64,000 nt of DNA, from assembly GCA_001465935.1 (NCBI GenBank), contig LNKV01000005.1, forward strand, positions 868,001 to 932,000, in the 5' to 3' direction. The position numbers and the translations under genes are program-made. Within the stretch, counting starts at the first letter, position 1. The number at the start of each line of letters is the position of its first letter. The notes below the pieces were generated by a model. That model saw nothing but the letters and a program-made list of their open reading frames with translations, did not search any database and was not told the DNA's origin. Below are positions 11,593 through 23,416 of the stretch, one piece after another. The DNA is from Clarireedia homoeocarpa. Its lineage: Eukaryota > Ascomycota > Leotiomycetes > Helotiales > Rutstroemiaceae.

Positions 11593-13076
11593 CTTGTTTC
11601 AATCTCCAAGAGAAACTCTTTCGTACACGAACAGAGGAGTGATATGAGTCGGATAACGAGGAGCACTGGAATTTTTGAGCAGGCAATACGGCGCGCGAAG
11701 GCGGTGATGCAAAAGGCGGTGGTGGAAAAGGCGGTCGGGCAACTGCGCGACTTGAGGCGATTGTACGGTTGTCCATTACGTTCTAGCTTACATTATACGG
11801 TGACCAATAGTTCTAGTGCGTCATTTGTCAGTCCAAAATCTTCTCCACACTTAACGCTAGGTGCTTGGACAACCGGCCGGGCTGTTTGGGAATTTTCAGG
11901 ACAAAATTGTCTTCGATAGAGTAGAGCAATTTCAGTTGGTTGCTTCCATCTTCTCAAGAGCACTGGCTAATGCTGCCGTTCTGTCATATCAAACTTTTTT
12001 TGCAGTGCGAAACAGGCGCCACCTACCCCTCTTCTGCTAGCTCGCTCTTTTCCCTAAGATATGTTGAAGCACTAGAGCTATTTCTTATACGCCAGTAGCT
12101 CTTATTGAAGCGTTTTTCAATCTGCGGATTTTCCCCTGGGCTACTGGGTAGTATGGGGTGTAAAGGTCGATACCTCACCGACCTCAGGAGCAGTGGAGGT
12201 GCATACTTCTCGAAGACCTGGGGATCATGATACCACAGAAGCTTGTTCCAATCCTTGCAAATGATATCAGAGGCAGTCAATGTTCGAGCTGTCTAGTTCA
12301 GTACTGTAGCAGGTATGAACACGGCTTATATTATCTCACAGGCGCAACGCACAGCACGTTAGCCACCATCTATCACCGGCCCCTAAAGACGAACATCGAG
12401 GATCGCAATATGGACAACCAATTCTGTTAACCATTTCGCGATGTCCTTGTACGGTCACATAGTGCAATACCGTAACCCACCTCATCCCAATTTTCCAAAG
12501 TCATAACAGCTTATGCATGGAATGCAATAAGCTTTTCCCAGCTCTGCCGTGAGAGATGGGAAGCAGAAATGCTATGGGCCCATGTACTACATCCTCAACG
12601 TGGAATAGGCACTGTATCTGGTTCGCCAATTCGTACATCTCACATGGTAGCATTAGTCCGATATATTAGTGGGAAATGCCCCAAAAGTATTTCATCGTGG
12701 GGTAGAGGAACGGTCCGATGACATCCCTAAGAGACAAAAGGAACATCAACCCTAGCACAGATCGTATCGTTAAAGGAAGGTCAATGATTTGCAACGGTAC
12801 ATCAGGATGCATGACGGGTATTCATTGGTCTATACCAGAAAATAGACTCTCAGGGGAGCAAGGTTGCCCGCATTTCTTCTGTTAATCATCTCTAGTGTGG
12901 GCCAATGTTTAACAAGGAAACAACTCGTGGACCACACCTTTTAGAAGTAACAATGCTTTCTGATCTGCGACGTTGTTACCTCTGGGGTAGCACCCCAAAG
13001 GGTACTTAAAGGTTTTAAGAGATCGTGTAGATGTCAATCATTGTGCTAACTATTCGTTTCAATTTGGTCAATAAAG
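11593..13076. promoter_or_regulatory. Divergent intergenic region, TF / sphingomyelinase
   Basis: About 1.48 kb between opposed starts. It must hold both promoters. Short ORFs occur on both strands (for example - 12023-12280) without a recognisable domain. No repeat or RNA gene was seen. Confidence 0.45.
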
Positions 13077-15220
13077 ATGCAATTTTCGGTTCTACATCTG
13101 TTTTCCGCCACTTTTATTACGGCATCACTCGCAGCCGTGCTTACCAAAGATGACCTTGGAAGTACTATCTGGGCAGCCATAGAGGCAGCGACTACTTGTG
13201 CTGCTTGCGATGTAGGTGACTTTCAAGCTCTTCTGAACTGCCATTAGGGACTATTAAAGCAATTTGTTGCTGCAGGCTTCATGCGGCTTGAGACGTCGTA
13301 GGATGTGTCTCAAGGCTAACTTCCTTATGCTTTACACACACTCCTTACCATACTAACGGTATTTTACGCAGGCCATCCTTCTACTTCTAAAGGGAATTGC
13401 AGAGCTCGGTGATACTGCTTTTGTCGCTACGTTGACTGAGATCTGCAACCTCTCCGGCGTAAGTTCTGATCACCATATCTAAGTTCCCTGCTAATTCATC
13501 TGTAGGTAGATGATTCCGATGTATGTGCCGGAGCAATTGGGCTTGAAGGCCCAATCATTGCCAATGATTTGCGACAGATGTCTATAGAATCACATACTTC
13601 AGAATTATTTTGCATCAGGTTCTTCGGATTGTGTAGTTATCCGGCTGTCACACCTTACACAGTTCCTTTCCCTTCAGCTAAACCCTCGACTCAGCGTCCA
13701 GCTGTCAGTGGAGAAACACCTCTCAAAATTGTGCATTACAGTGATATTCACGTAGACCCATTCTACCAAACTGGAGCAAATTACAACTGCACAAAACCTA
13801 TATGCTGCAGAGCATACACCAGCGCAGACGCCGCTGGCAATAATCAGTTTCCTGCTGGTGAATATGGAAACTCTGAATGCGACGCCCCTATTTCCTTGGA
13901 ACAGAGCATGTATGCTGCTATACAGTCTATCGTTCCGGATGCTATAGCAAGCATCTTTACCGGCGACATCGTAGATCACGCGGTCTGGCTCACCAACGAA
14001 ACTCAGAACATCAAAGACATCAACGATGCATATGCTCGCATGTCTGGATTGAGGCAGGTTTTCGGTACAGCTGGAAATCATGAGTCTTCCCCTGCGAATG
14101 CTTTCCCGCCAACAGCACTCAATGTAAAAGATCAGCAATGGGTATACGACACCCTATCTGCCGACTGGTCAGCATTAATTGGTGACAGGGCCGAGACGGC
14201 AAACAATTTTGGTGCTTATTCCTCACTAGTATCTGGACACAACCTGCGTATCATATCTATCAATACAAACCTTTACTTTACAGAAAACTACTGGATGTAT
14301 GAAAAAACAATGGAAAAAGATCCTTCTGGGCAGCTAGCATGGCTGGTACAAGAACTTCAGAGTGCAGAAACCGCTGGCGAAAGAGTATACATCATCGGTC
14401 ATGGTCCCCCAGGCCAAAGTGATATATTCCATGATGGTTCGAACTACATAAACCAAATTATCAACCGGTACTCTGCTACAATCGCAGCTTTGTTCTTTGG
14501 TAGGTACTTTCGAAAATGTCAAAATCGATACTTGGTCTAACAAACGTTCGTTCAGGACACACTCACGTCGACCAATTTGAAATAGGCTACAGCTCCTACA
14601 GTGCCCAGACCTACGCAAATGCCCTCGAGGTATCCTACATCGCACCATCTCTGACTCCCACCTCCGGATACCCCGCATTCCGCGTCTACAACGTTGACCC
14701 GGTCACCTTTGGCGTCCTCGACTTTACCACATACATCGCAGATATGACGCTCACCGGTCAACAAACATCCGCTCCTGTCTGGAAAGAATACTATTCTGCG
14801 AAAGAAGTCTATGGACCCCTCGTAACTCCTCCCTTGACCGATCCTGCGGCTGAACTCACACCTGCGTTCTGGCACAACGTAACCGAAGTGTTGGCGTCTA
14901 ATGCGACGGCGTTTGCGGAGTATTATGCCCGAAAGAGTAGAGGCTTTAAGACGGGAACTTGTACGGGAGATTGTATAACGGCGGAGATCTGCCAGATGAG
15001 AGCTATGGAGTCGCAGTATAACTGTGCGAAGATTACGCCGGGGGTGCATTTTAGTAAGAGGGATCAGGGTGGAGAGGGGTTGAAGAGGGGTTTGGGAGTT
15101 ATTGAGGAGAATGTTTGTGAAGGGAGCGAAATGAGGAGGATCTTGGCAAGGATTGTAGCCGAGGATGGGGCTTTGGAGGCGGGGCTGGAAAGAGCGAGAG
15201 CAAAGTATAGGAAGGCTTGA
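13077..15220 (+). CDS. Secreted acid sphingomyelinase (sphingomyelin phosphodiesterase)
   Basis: Spliced as 13077-13211, 13372-13458, 13506-14499, 14556-15220; 626 residues, phases agree. Residues 1-19 are a signal peptide. A saposin-B domain follows (about 38-125, with cysteines in TTCAACD, EICNLSG, DVCAG, LFCIR, GLCSYP). The calcineurin-like metallophosphoesterase domain has all metal-ligand blocks: SDIH (D154, H156), GDIVDH (D228), AGNHE (N265, H266), IGHGPPG (H373) and GHTH (407-409). The C-terminal region is cysteine-rich (KTGTCTGDCITAEICQM). This is the layout of acid sphingomyelinase, which hydrolyses sphingomyelin or related phosphosphingolipids to ceramide at acid pH. The substrate in a fungus that may lack sphingomyelin is uncertain. 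The gene is divergent from the Zn2Cys6 factor. Confidence 0.93.
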
Positions 15221-17415
15221 GAAGGGATCGAAGGTGTGTGATGGGATAAGTAATTGGTCGACGTGTGTATGCATCAAGAATGCTGAATTTTAGGGAATCA
15301 GAACAAGTATTGACGTCAATTCTTCTTTCAAAAAGGTACAATACTATCAAAATATCCAGTCTGAATAGCATGCGCAACCGCAGGATACGCTAGAAGTACA
15401 AAAATACTTCTCCTCTCCAAGACATATTCTAAGGTGATCTCCCCATCCCGTCCTTCCATTTTCGGTCGTCCGGATGACAACAACTACACCCATACTGAAA
15501 TGGTAGAAGAGAAGAAAAAAGTGGAAAAAAGAAAGGAAAGCTGGAGGGATGACCAGCCCGTACACACCACAACTCAAGAACAATTCATACGTACATCTCA
15601 TCTTGGTATATATATTTAAGCATCCTGAATATTAACAGTAACAGTGACACCAACTTCCAACTTTTTCCGGGTCTCTTTCATGCAAAGCCGCACAGTTTAG
15701 AGGTCTTGTATTGAGTAACTGCTTCATATAAAGTGCGCTCAAGCCTGGCCCGCCGCAAAAGTGGTGAAGAAACTCCACGCGAATTATTGACGCATAGGCG
15801 CGACAGCCCATTCATTGACTTGTTCATTCGTAGACCTTGGAATTGCATATACCGACTTGATGAATAAGCAGTGAGCTTGGGGAAAGCACAGACCCATCTC
15901 CAACTACATTCTCACTTCACCTCCTATCAGTCTCTACTCGCTTACCGGTATGGCACTTGTAATACCTCCACCATCGACCTCTCATGTGTGGCCTCTACTA
16001 GCTCTTTTCCCTTGACCTACATGACACGATTTCTTTGACTTGAAGACAAATACGACTTCTGCTCGGTGCCAGCATGGTTGGTCTAGATTCACCTTTTTGC
16101 ATAGAGCTTCCGCGTGTTTGCCATTGACGCGCTTCAAATAATGGTTATGTAGTTACGGCCCCAAACTTCAAGCGCCAAATTGTGGGCTCACTACTTCTAT
16201 GGCGAGTTTAATATGGTCGTGCCATGGGTCTGTCGACTTGTACAATGCTCAGTCTGATTTTGATCTGATCTACGCCCCAAGAAGGTATACCCGATTCGGC
16301 GACACTGGTGGGAGAAGCACTACCTTTTTTCTCTGGAAGAATCTGACGAGGGACTTGACTTTCGAGCCCATTGGCTTGCTTTGGTTGAGCTCATCGTTTA
16401 TTTCGCCTTCAATGGCTCACAACATCTGGTTGCTTGAGGTTTCTACAGTCCTTCCTGTCATTACCAGAACGTTTCTTTAACTTGCTTTTGCGTGATAGTT
16501 ATCTTTTCTATAGATAGAAGAATGATTCAGACTAAGTAGTCTTCTAAAAACTACTGCAAGATCGTTCAAGTACTTTTAGCTCCGTTATTCTTCCTTATCA
16601 GCCCCGTTTCTTCGTTTCTCTTAGGTCGCAAACTAGTTCCTACTTGCGCCCGAGCTTACTGTCATTTTGTTCTCTGTCAAGCTTCTTAGCTTCTTCTGGA
16701 GTATTCTAGTGTATGGTTATACTTCTCAATACTTAGTATTCGGAAGGCTAGATCATCTGTTCGTCAGTACATGCCTGTGCTGCCCCTTAGAATCGATATT
16801 CTCTCCTGCTCACTTGTGTGATCGTTTTTACCAGTACAGTGTTTCAATGCTTCGGTTCTTCTATTAATGGGAATATCGTTGATAAATCGATTGTTCTTCG
16901 TGACTGTCCATTTGTAGAGCTATTACTCTCTAGTAACATTGTGAAGAACCACATCCCGATATCATCCGCGGCTAGTCAATAAGAGAGCCAGTACCTCCTG
17001 CGACAGTTCAAGACGTCACTATCCTGTTATTTCTCATGAGTGGGAATGGTTGAAAGAGTTAGCTCTGTTTCAGGTAGCACCGGATAACTATAGGTACATT
17101 TTTAAAGTTATAATTTACCTCTCAGTGTTTCTACTAGGCTAGTCTTCCCGGCACCACACGAAAGCCCGCAAAAATTGTTGTAAATTATATGTTCAATGAA
17201 CTACCCAATATTATTGCTCTGCCTTGTAATGTATGCCTACCTTCTTCATATCCCGATTCAACTTGTCATACAGATTTCATTCAAAGACCCAATTGAGACA
17301 TCACGGTGTGCCTTCTACACACCTACCACAGGCAGGCCCAGTCCAGCACTTCGCCAGCAACCACCCACGAGGCTGTCTTGATCACTATCAGAAATTCAAT
17401 TACTTAATTGACAGC
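15221..17415. other. Intergenic region
   Basis: About 2.2 kb between two + genes. Contains only short ORFs without protein-like character. A short hydrophobic ORF (starting near 17196) and an in-frame ATG at 17233 precede the next gene and may be leader ORFs or an N-terminal extension. Confidence 0.4.
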
Positions 17416-18342
17416 ATGGAGCAAAGTTCCAAGATCGACGAGACGTCCACAAACATTGCTCTTGCAATGCCAAATGGCTTGCCCACAGCTTCACTTAACA
17501 TAAACGGTACAGAGAGCCTTCTTGCAAGCTCTCATGTGACTGAGGACACTTTTGTTGAACGTGAGGCTCAAGAAACGTTTCCATCGTATATCCCGTCGAC
17601 ATCTCCCAATCGTGACGAGGAATGCCGAATTTCATCTGCTGGTAGCGAATCCCAAGACTCCGAAGATGCTTCCTCAATTTATTATGATGCTGCCGAGTCT
17701 ATACGATACTCGTCATCGTTCCAAGTAGCTATCCCTGCCGGCCCGATTTATCATGATGCAGTGGAGTTCATACCATCTTCCTCCTCATCTCAGAGACCTG
17801 TCTTGGGGAGTCCCGAGTTCTCCACGGCTGAAAATTCTTCACACACCAACTCCGACTCCATGTTCCAAGGAGCCAGCTCCTCGAGCCTTGAACTCCCAAC
17901 TGCTAAAAACTCCTCCGACGAAAACTCCTCCGACAACTCAGGCGACGATTCAGACGCCAACTCGGACAAAAACCCATCCCTTCTTACCCTCAAGGGCTCG
18001 AGGCATCTCGACCGACGAGTATCCGACGTTTCCGCTCGCACATCGACTGAGAAAGCCCGCACTACATTCTTTACTCACTTCGCGGGTGTTTCTTTCCCCA
18101 AGCTGAACGTCGAAGAAGTCACGCCGGACTTCGACGCGGAGATTGCAACGGACGGCACTAGGACAGCACGGCGCGGCGCGACATTACAACGAACTATAGG
18201 CAATGATGCTTCGCTTCCTTATACGGTAGCGCCAGCAAGGTGCAACTATGGTCAGAACGATGGCGCCCCACGACGCAAGATGAGCATTCACAACAGGATT
18301 AAGGGTTTCTTTATGCGCCGCAAGCAGCCCAAGGATTATTGA
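17416..18342 (+). CDS. Unknown Ser/Asp-rich protein
   Basis: A single exon of 308 residues from the ATG at 17416 (MEQSSKIDETS). The frame is open further upstream to an ATG at 17233, which would add 61 residues of less convincing composition. The middle is rich in Ser, Asp and Asn (runs such as DENSSDNSGDDSDANSDKN) and probably disordered. The C-terminus is basic (PRRKMSIHNRIKGFFMRRKQ) and could contact nucleic acid or membrane. I recognise no domain. It converges on the S41 protease gene with 272 bp between stops. Codon use and the closed basic tail make it look genuine, but it may be lineage-specific. Confidence 0.65.
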   Translation: MEQSSKIDETSTNIALAMPNGLPTASLNINGTESLLASSHVTEDTFVEREAQETFPSYIPSTSPNRDEECRISSAGSESQDSEDASSIYYDAAESIRYSSSFQVAIPAGPIYHDAVEFIPSSSSSQRPVLGSPEFSTAENSSHTNSDSMFQGASSSSLELPTAKNSSDENSSDNSGDDSDANSDKNPSLLTLKGSRHLDRRVSDVSARTSTEKARTTFFTHFAGVSFPKLNVEEVTPDFDAEIATDGTRTARRGATLQRTIGNDASLPYTVAPARCNYGQNDGAPRRKMSIHNRIKGFFMRRKQPKDY

Positions 18343-18614
18343 GGGAGTTTTATGGTGCGCGTGAGATATTTGCCAGGTTAGGAGGGACATTTTGGGTGTG
18401 TGGATGGTTTTAATCTAGATGGACATCCTATTTCGAACTTTACATTGATTAAATTGGTAGTTCTCAAAAAACCTATGCATGTTTGATATTTGAAACGAGG
18501 CAGACAAGTGTAAGGATGAGATATTACTTTATATTATCCACTTATTGTACCATTATGTGTTTCTCTCCTTTTCATCCACCGCCTAGAGGTGTACTGAACA
18601 TTCACCATTCCAGC

Positions 18615-21500
18615 CTAAGAAATAACCTTCCTTCCATGTCTAGCATCCCACAACCCATCCTTCTCCACGCCTCCCTCCCTCTTAACCACTGGTAGAGTAT
18701 TCCTGCTTCTCTTCCTGTTAACCACATTCTTCCTCTGCTTAACGCCCAAATCCCTCTTAGGCAACACGCCCGCTACACAAGATCCACCCTTCCACGCCGC
18801 ATCCGCCGCCGCCTCCCACACCTTCTCCACGTTCTCAATCATGGGCAGCGTCCAGAACAATCTGCAATCCGCCGGCTCATAGACAAACTGAGCTGGAAGC
18901 CCATCATTCACATTATCGCGCAGGATCTGATCGCGCAAGTTGATCGATGTAGCGACCGAACGCTCGATCGGGACGGTGGTTAATTTATTGAGGATGGCGA
19001 TATCTTCTGGCGTGGCGTTTGGAGAAGATGCAGCTGCTTGTGCATAGCTGTAGATGTTTCCGAAGGTGAGGACTTGTGCACCCTTGACTCCGCCGACACC
19101 TTGGATTTGCTGCTTGTTGGGACGACCGCCCATGGCGATGGATTTCACGCCTGCTTGGATACGCATGAACTCGCTGAAGAGCGTGCAGGTTGAGGCGCAG
19201 TAGCCGTCGTAGAGCAGGATGATGTTTTCGGCAGTGAAGGGTTGGGAGATGTTGGCGAGGCTTCCGTAGCCGGAGACCTCGATGCCCAGACCATAGGTTT
19301 CGTTGGTGGTTGTGAGAGGATCGTCAAGGTTCCAGCGCATCAAGCTGGTGTAGTTGTCGGTCTTGTATGGGTGAGGGGCGAATTTGTCTTCGAATGTCAA
19401 AAATGGTTGATTGGTCAAGTTGTAATCGTATCGGTAGTTGAACCATGTTTCGTACTCAGAGATAATTTCCTCTGAGGCCGTGTTTGGGTCATCTAAGAAT
19501 GATTAGCGTTCGCTTCGAACACAATATTTGAATATTTCACGTACAATCAGCTGGAATATCCTCAGAGAAGATCTTGGAGATAGTCAAGAATGTGTCGGTC
19601 TCCTTCATTCTGCTGAAGCCATCTTGAACAATGTGTGGGAACAATTGTCTGAACGTGTCATAACCTTGGAGAATGTACCCTCCACCGTTAGCACTGAGAT
19701 CGATAACCAACTTGGTCTTTCCATCTCGGACTGCATCAGCGAGGAAAGTTCGCGCAACAGCTTGGAATTCGGCAATAGACTCTGACTCGAATGCCAACAA
19801 GCTCAACACGGCAACATCTTCGAAGCCTGGCTCGCTGAGGTAGTAGCCAGATACGATCGTATCGTTTGTAGAGACAACAGGTGTAGGGTAACCAGTGGGG
19901 CTAACAAGTGCAGCGGCTGTAGTCACTGAAGATGCTGCTGCTTCCGTGGTTGACGATGTGGCACAGAACTTCTTATAGAATGACTCTCCATCGGTAACTC
20001 CGGTCATATCGACTTTGACTCTGGCATAATTCTCAACGCCCAAAGTGGTCCCGTTGGCGAAATCGAACGTGGTGTTTGCACCTGGGTAGATGTACCGAAT
20101 TCGACCGCCCCCAGCAAAGTAACCAGTCGAGACACCTAGGACAACGTGTCAGCAACACTTCGGCTGGTTGTTGTAGCGTGCTCGGATGTATGTACTCACC
20201 TCCGGCAACGAAAGCCTTCTCGTAGAACATGCTGTTGTATGCGGCATCTGCATCTTGATTGAATGATGCTTGGAAAATCCAATCCTCGACATATTTTACT
20301 GCCTCAACTCCATTGATTTGAGTGACCTCGGAAGCTTCAGATGGTGCAGTAGTGATGTCCTCTACATGAGTAATTTAGATTATTTCTTCCAAAATTAGAC
20401 AACCAAGCTCACCATATAAATAGATCTTCGGTAGCTCAACACCATCACTACTGATAGAAACAAGCGATCTCTTACGGCGCCACTCGAAGACTTTAGTAAG
20501 GAGATCCGGGTACACTACGAAGTGACCATCATGTGCTGGGGCGAAAACTTGGTATAAATCTTCTTGAAATTCATATTCATTTGCATATGTGCCATTCTCG
20601 AGGTTAGACTTGACTGAAGCAAGTTTGGCAAACACATCAAACGGAGGATAGAAATAATCCGCGGGGGGATCTTTAAGATCTACGGTATCTACAAGACAAG
20701 TCAGTATGAAAATTTCTTAGACAGGAAATCATTCTGGCCGCCTTCAACATGTAGGCGGGATGTGCTTCCAGCTGCTAAATCGGCACCTTCTTGAAGTTGG
20801 CTGTAAAAAAGAGTATTGACTCACCTGATTGCCACTCAATGTATGGTTCCAAATCAGTCACATATTGAATGGCTTCATTGGTGTGCAATGGAACCGAGTT
20901 GAGACAGTCATGAGCAAGTTTAGCATCAACCGTAGGTGTTGCTGGATGTCGGAAGAAATGTCAGCATGGCTTGCGGTACGTAGCCGAGTATATGAACAAT
21001 TAGAACAGGATGTCGCAGGGTCAAGTCGCATTGTAACAAGTGACACCTTTGGCGGCGGAATGCAGAAGAGAACTTCATTCTGCTCTCCGTAACCTTCTAC
21101 TCGAGATATGTGGGGGCTTTGGGTCCACTATTTTGTAGACCAAATCCAAGCTTTTGATATTATCTTTCCTTCGACAACAAGATTTCAGGATCAGGTTCAA
21201 GCTATTTGGATTGCTTAACCAGATCATCTGCACATAACAGCTTGATTGATACATTTGCGCATCAATTGAGGGAGTTGATGTGAAGCTCAGCACAAATAAA
21301 TGGAACATACCTGATGGCGATGCAACCAATGCAACGGATGCAAGACTGCTTACAATCCCACATGCTGCCAATGTGGAAGTCGGCGTGCTGGTGCCAGTAG
21401 TTGGATAGGCTGTAGTAGAATTGCCGGCTGGGTATTTTGCGTACCCTGCACTTGCTAGCCCGACTAGGCCAGCTTGGATTGGGAGGGTCTTGAAATGCAT
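18615..21500 (-). CDS. Secreted peptidase S41 family protein (tail-specific protease-like)
   Basis: Spliced as complement(18615-19492, 19545-20135, 20200-20361, 20413-20688, 20825-20941, 21311-21500); 737 residues, all phases agree. The start MHFKTLPIQAGLVGLASAGY is a signal peptide. The N-terminal half carries CGIVSSLA and YPDLLTKVFEWRRKRSL. The central region has KLVIDLSANGGGYILQGYD, the S41 beta-strand block. The expected nucleophile serine lies in YCASTCTLFSEFM (about residue 546). This is the CPAF/UstP-like group of fungal S41 proteins, predicted secreted serine proteases. The first intron is 369 nt, much longer than its neighbours. The Lys partner of the catalytic dyad was not assigned. 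The C-terminal 40 residues are basic. Confidence 0.88.
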
Positions 21501-23035
21501 TCTTCTGGAGAACCAAACAGTGGCGAGCTCAAAGCTTCGAACCACCAAGAAGTAATAGATGGGAAGAGAAGAGAGGAATGAAGAGAAAGAAAGCGCATTG
21601 CTGTTGAGTAATGGATATCATATATACTTCCAGTGGCCAAAATCAACAATACCAGGTCATTACCGTATTGGAAGGTTGTCTGCGGGATAGTAATTACATT
21701 CTCTTGACCTTCTTCATTCGGAAAGGTGGGATCATGCAGGTCGCTGCAGCATGGATATGCATTCGCGCAGATATCGGGAACTTCATTTGGCGGGCATAAA
21801 AACATATAGTATAGCTCGCACGCAATCTCAATCCCATTGGCTCCGTACCTGGATGGATCATTGCGATAACTGCTTGCCAAGGCGGAGAAGACAGAGTACA
21901 TAACAGGATTTACGAGCAGATAGCCGTTTGAAGGCTTGGGATGTGAGCCGAGGGACGTTCCGAGCTGGCGAGCTGGCGAGCTGGACAACCTTAGCGATTG
22001 GGTAAAAGGAGAAAGTACAGTAACACCGTGGGGTAGATCCGAAATGCAACTGCAGGGAGGCTTTGTGTTGGAAATACTTTGTTTCCCCGGCTACTACTCG
22101 TACGTACATAAGTAAGTGCGGGAAATAAGGTTGTCATGGCGCAGCGGGGCACTAAAACAGTGAAGCCGGCACGTATATACCCGCTAGGATCACTACAAAA
22201 TAGTGAACACCCGCTATGATATCGGTCGCACAGGCTGGAGAGGCCAAAGCTATAGAGCTGTAGTACCTGTAATAGGAGCTTGAAAAGCACTTATATAAGG
22301 AGTCCTTCCTACTGTAGATAGCTCAGGAGATATCCAGAGCAGCAAGTCGAATTCACGTGTCAACCTGCTGTAACCCGCAACATTTTGGTTGGAGGGCTGG
22401 GGAATTCAGAGGAATTTCCCCCAACGCCAATGTTTAAGCCAATTGCGGTGATGCGCCATTGGGATTCTGGAGTCCAGAAACATTAAGTGGAGGATTTCGT
22501 TCGCTCATTCAGTCACAAGTTGTCGCCCTTCTGCGCCTGCCGGCACAAGAGACAAGATCGGTAAGCGACGACGTTGTTCTTGAGATAGGTCGGCAGACGA
22601 GAGGCGAGAGACGAGAGAAGTGGTGGTACAGGTCCATGACTAGCTAACTGACTAGTCCCTACTATGGTGTGGCCTCTAGCCACACCCGCAATTTTAAGGT
22701 TAGCTCATAATCGAGGTCAGCTTGTTTGTTCATTGGTCAAATGTAAATTTCTGCTTTGAAGGTTTTTTCTCCACTTGATATCTCAACTTGCCACAACAAC
22801 TTCAATCATTCTGTAAAGATATTCATATACTTTTTTTTTTTTTTTTGGCTTCTACGCTACTCAGGGGCAAGGTCTTGCCTTTCTGCTCCTGTACTATCAA
22901 CGACAGAAAGCCCGCCAGCACCCCTCACTAAACACCGCAACAGAACCAGCCGCCGCCATTCCACCTGCCAAGTAGTAGTTACAAGACTGTACTGCAAGAG
23001 CAATACGGAACGTTCTCCTAACTCCTTGTGATCCC
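21501..23035. other. Upstream region of the S41 gene, no clear gene
   Basis: About 1.5 kb with short ORFs only. It holds a small GAGCTGGC-type repeat near 21962-21984 and a run of 16 T at 22831-22846. Confidence 0.45.
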
Positions 23036-23416
23036 TTAGTGACCTCCTTCCTTTCTAGAAGTCTGGCCCTCAACGTTCAATTTCTCCTCTCCCATTTTGC
23101 TCTTCTCTAGGATCTCAGCAAATGTCATCTTGGTACGAGAAGTCTCATTTGCCCAATGATCCAGCTGGATTGTGGTGTTTCTTCTGTTCACATTGGTGCT
23201 GAAGCCTCTTCCACCGGTGCTGTTCGACCAATCATCATAGTCTTGGGTACTGATGCAATACTGCACGCAAGCATTGGCGCCATCACCCACAGAGCTCCTG
23301 TCACCGAGGTTGGTGCCAGGTAATCTTATACTGGACGACGGACCGCCCTGGACAGACGCCGGCTCTCGGTAACGACTTGTAGTTCCATCTGCGTGGGCCG
23401 AATTAGACGCTGCCAT
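23036..23416 (-). CDS. Small hypothetical protein
   Basis: An uninterrupted ORF with a true ATG at 23416-23414, 126 residues. It begins MAASNSAHADGTTSRYREPA and ends with a charged helix-like stretch (MTFAEILEKSKMGEEKLNVE). Ser, Gly and Asn are common and there is no signal peptide or membrane segment. I recognise no family. The composition looks more protein-like than other short ORFs in this 4.7 kb intergenic stretch, but chance is possible. Splicing to another exon was not detected. Confidence 0.4.
   Translation of the reverse strand: MAASNSAHADGTTSRYREPASVQGGPSSSIRLPGTNLGDRSSVGDGANACVQYCISTQDYDDWSNSTGGRGFSTNVNRRNTTIQLDHWANETSRTKMTFAEILEKSKMGEEKLNVEGQTSRKEGGH

Noticed and set aside
12023..12280. 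85-codon ORF (-) with an ordered-looking start (ASDIICKDWNKLLWYHDPQV)
   Set aside because: Looked like a possible gene fragment, but no family was recognised and no exon could be joined, so it was not listed as a gene.
14552..15277. 241-codon ORF (-)
   Set aside because: Antisense to the final exon of the sphingomyelinase, which carries GHTH and the Cys-rich tail; the antisense product has no domain.
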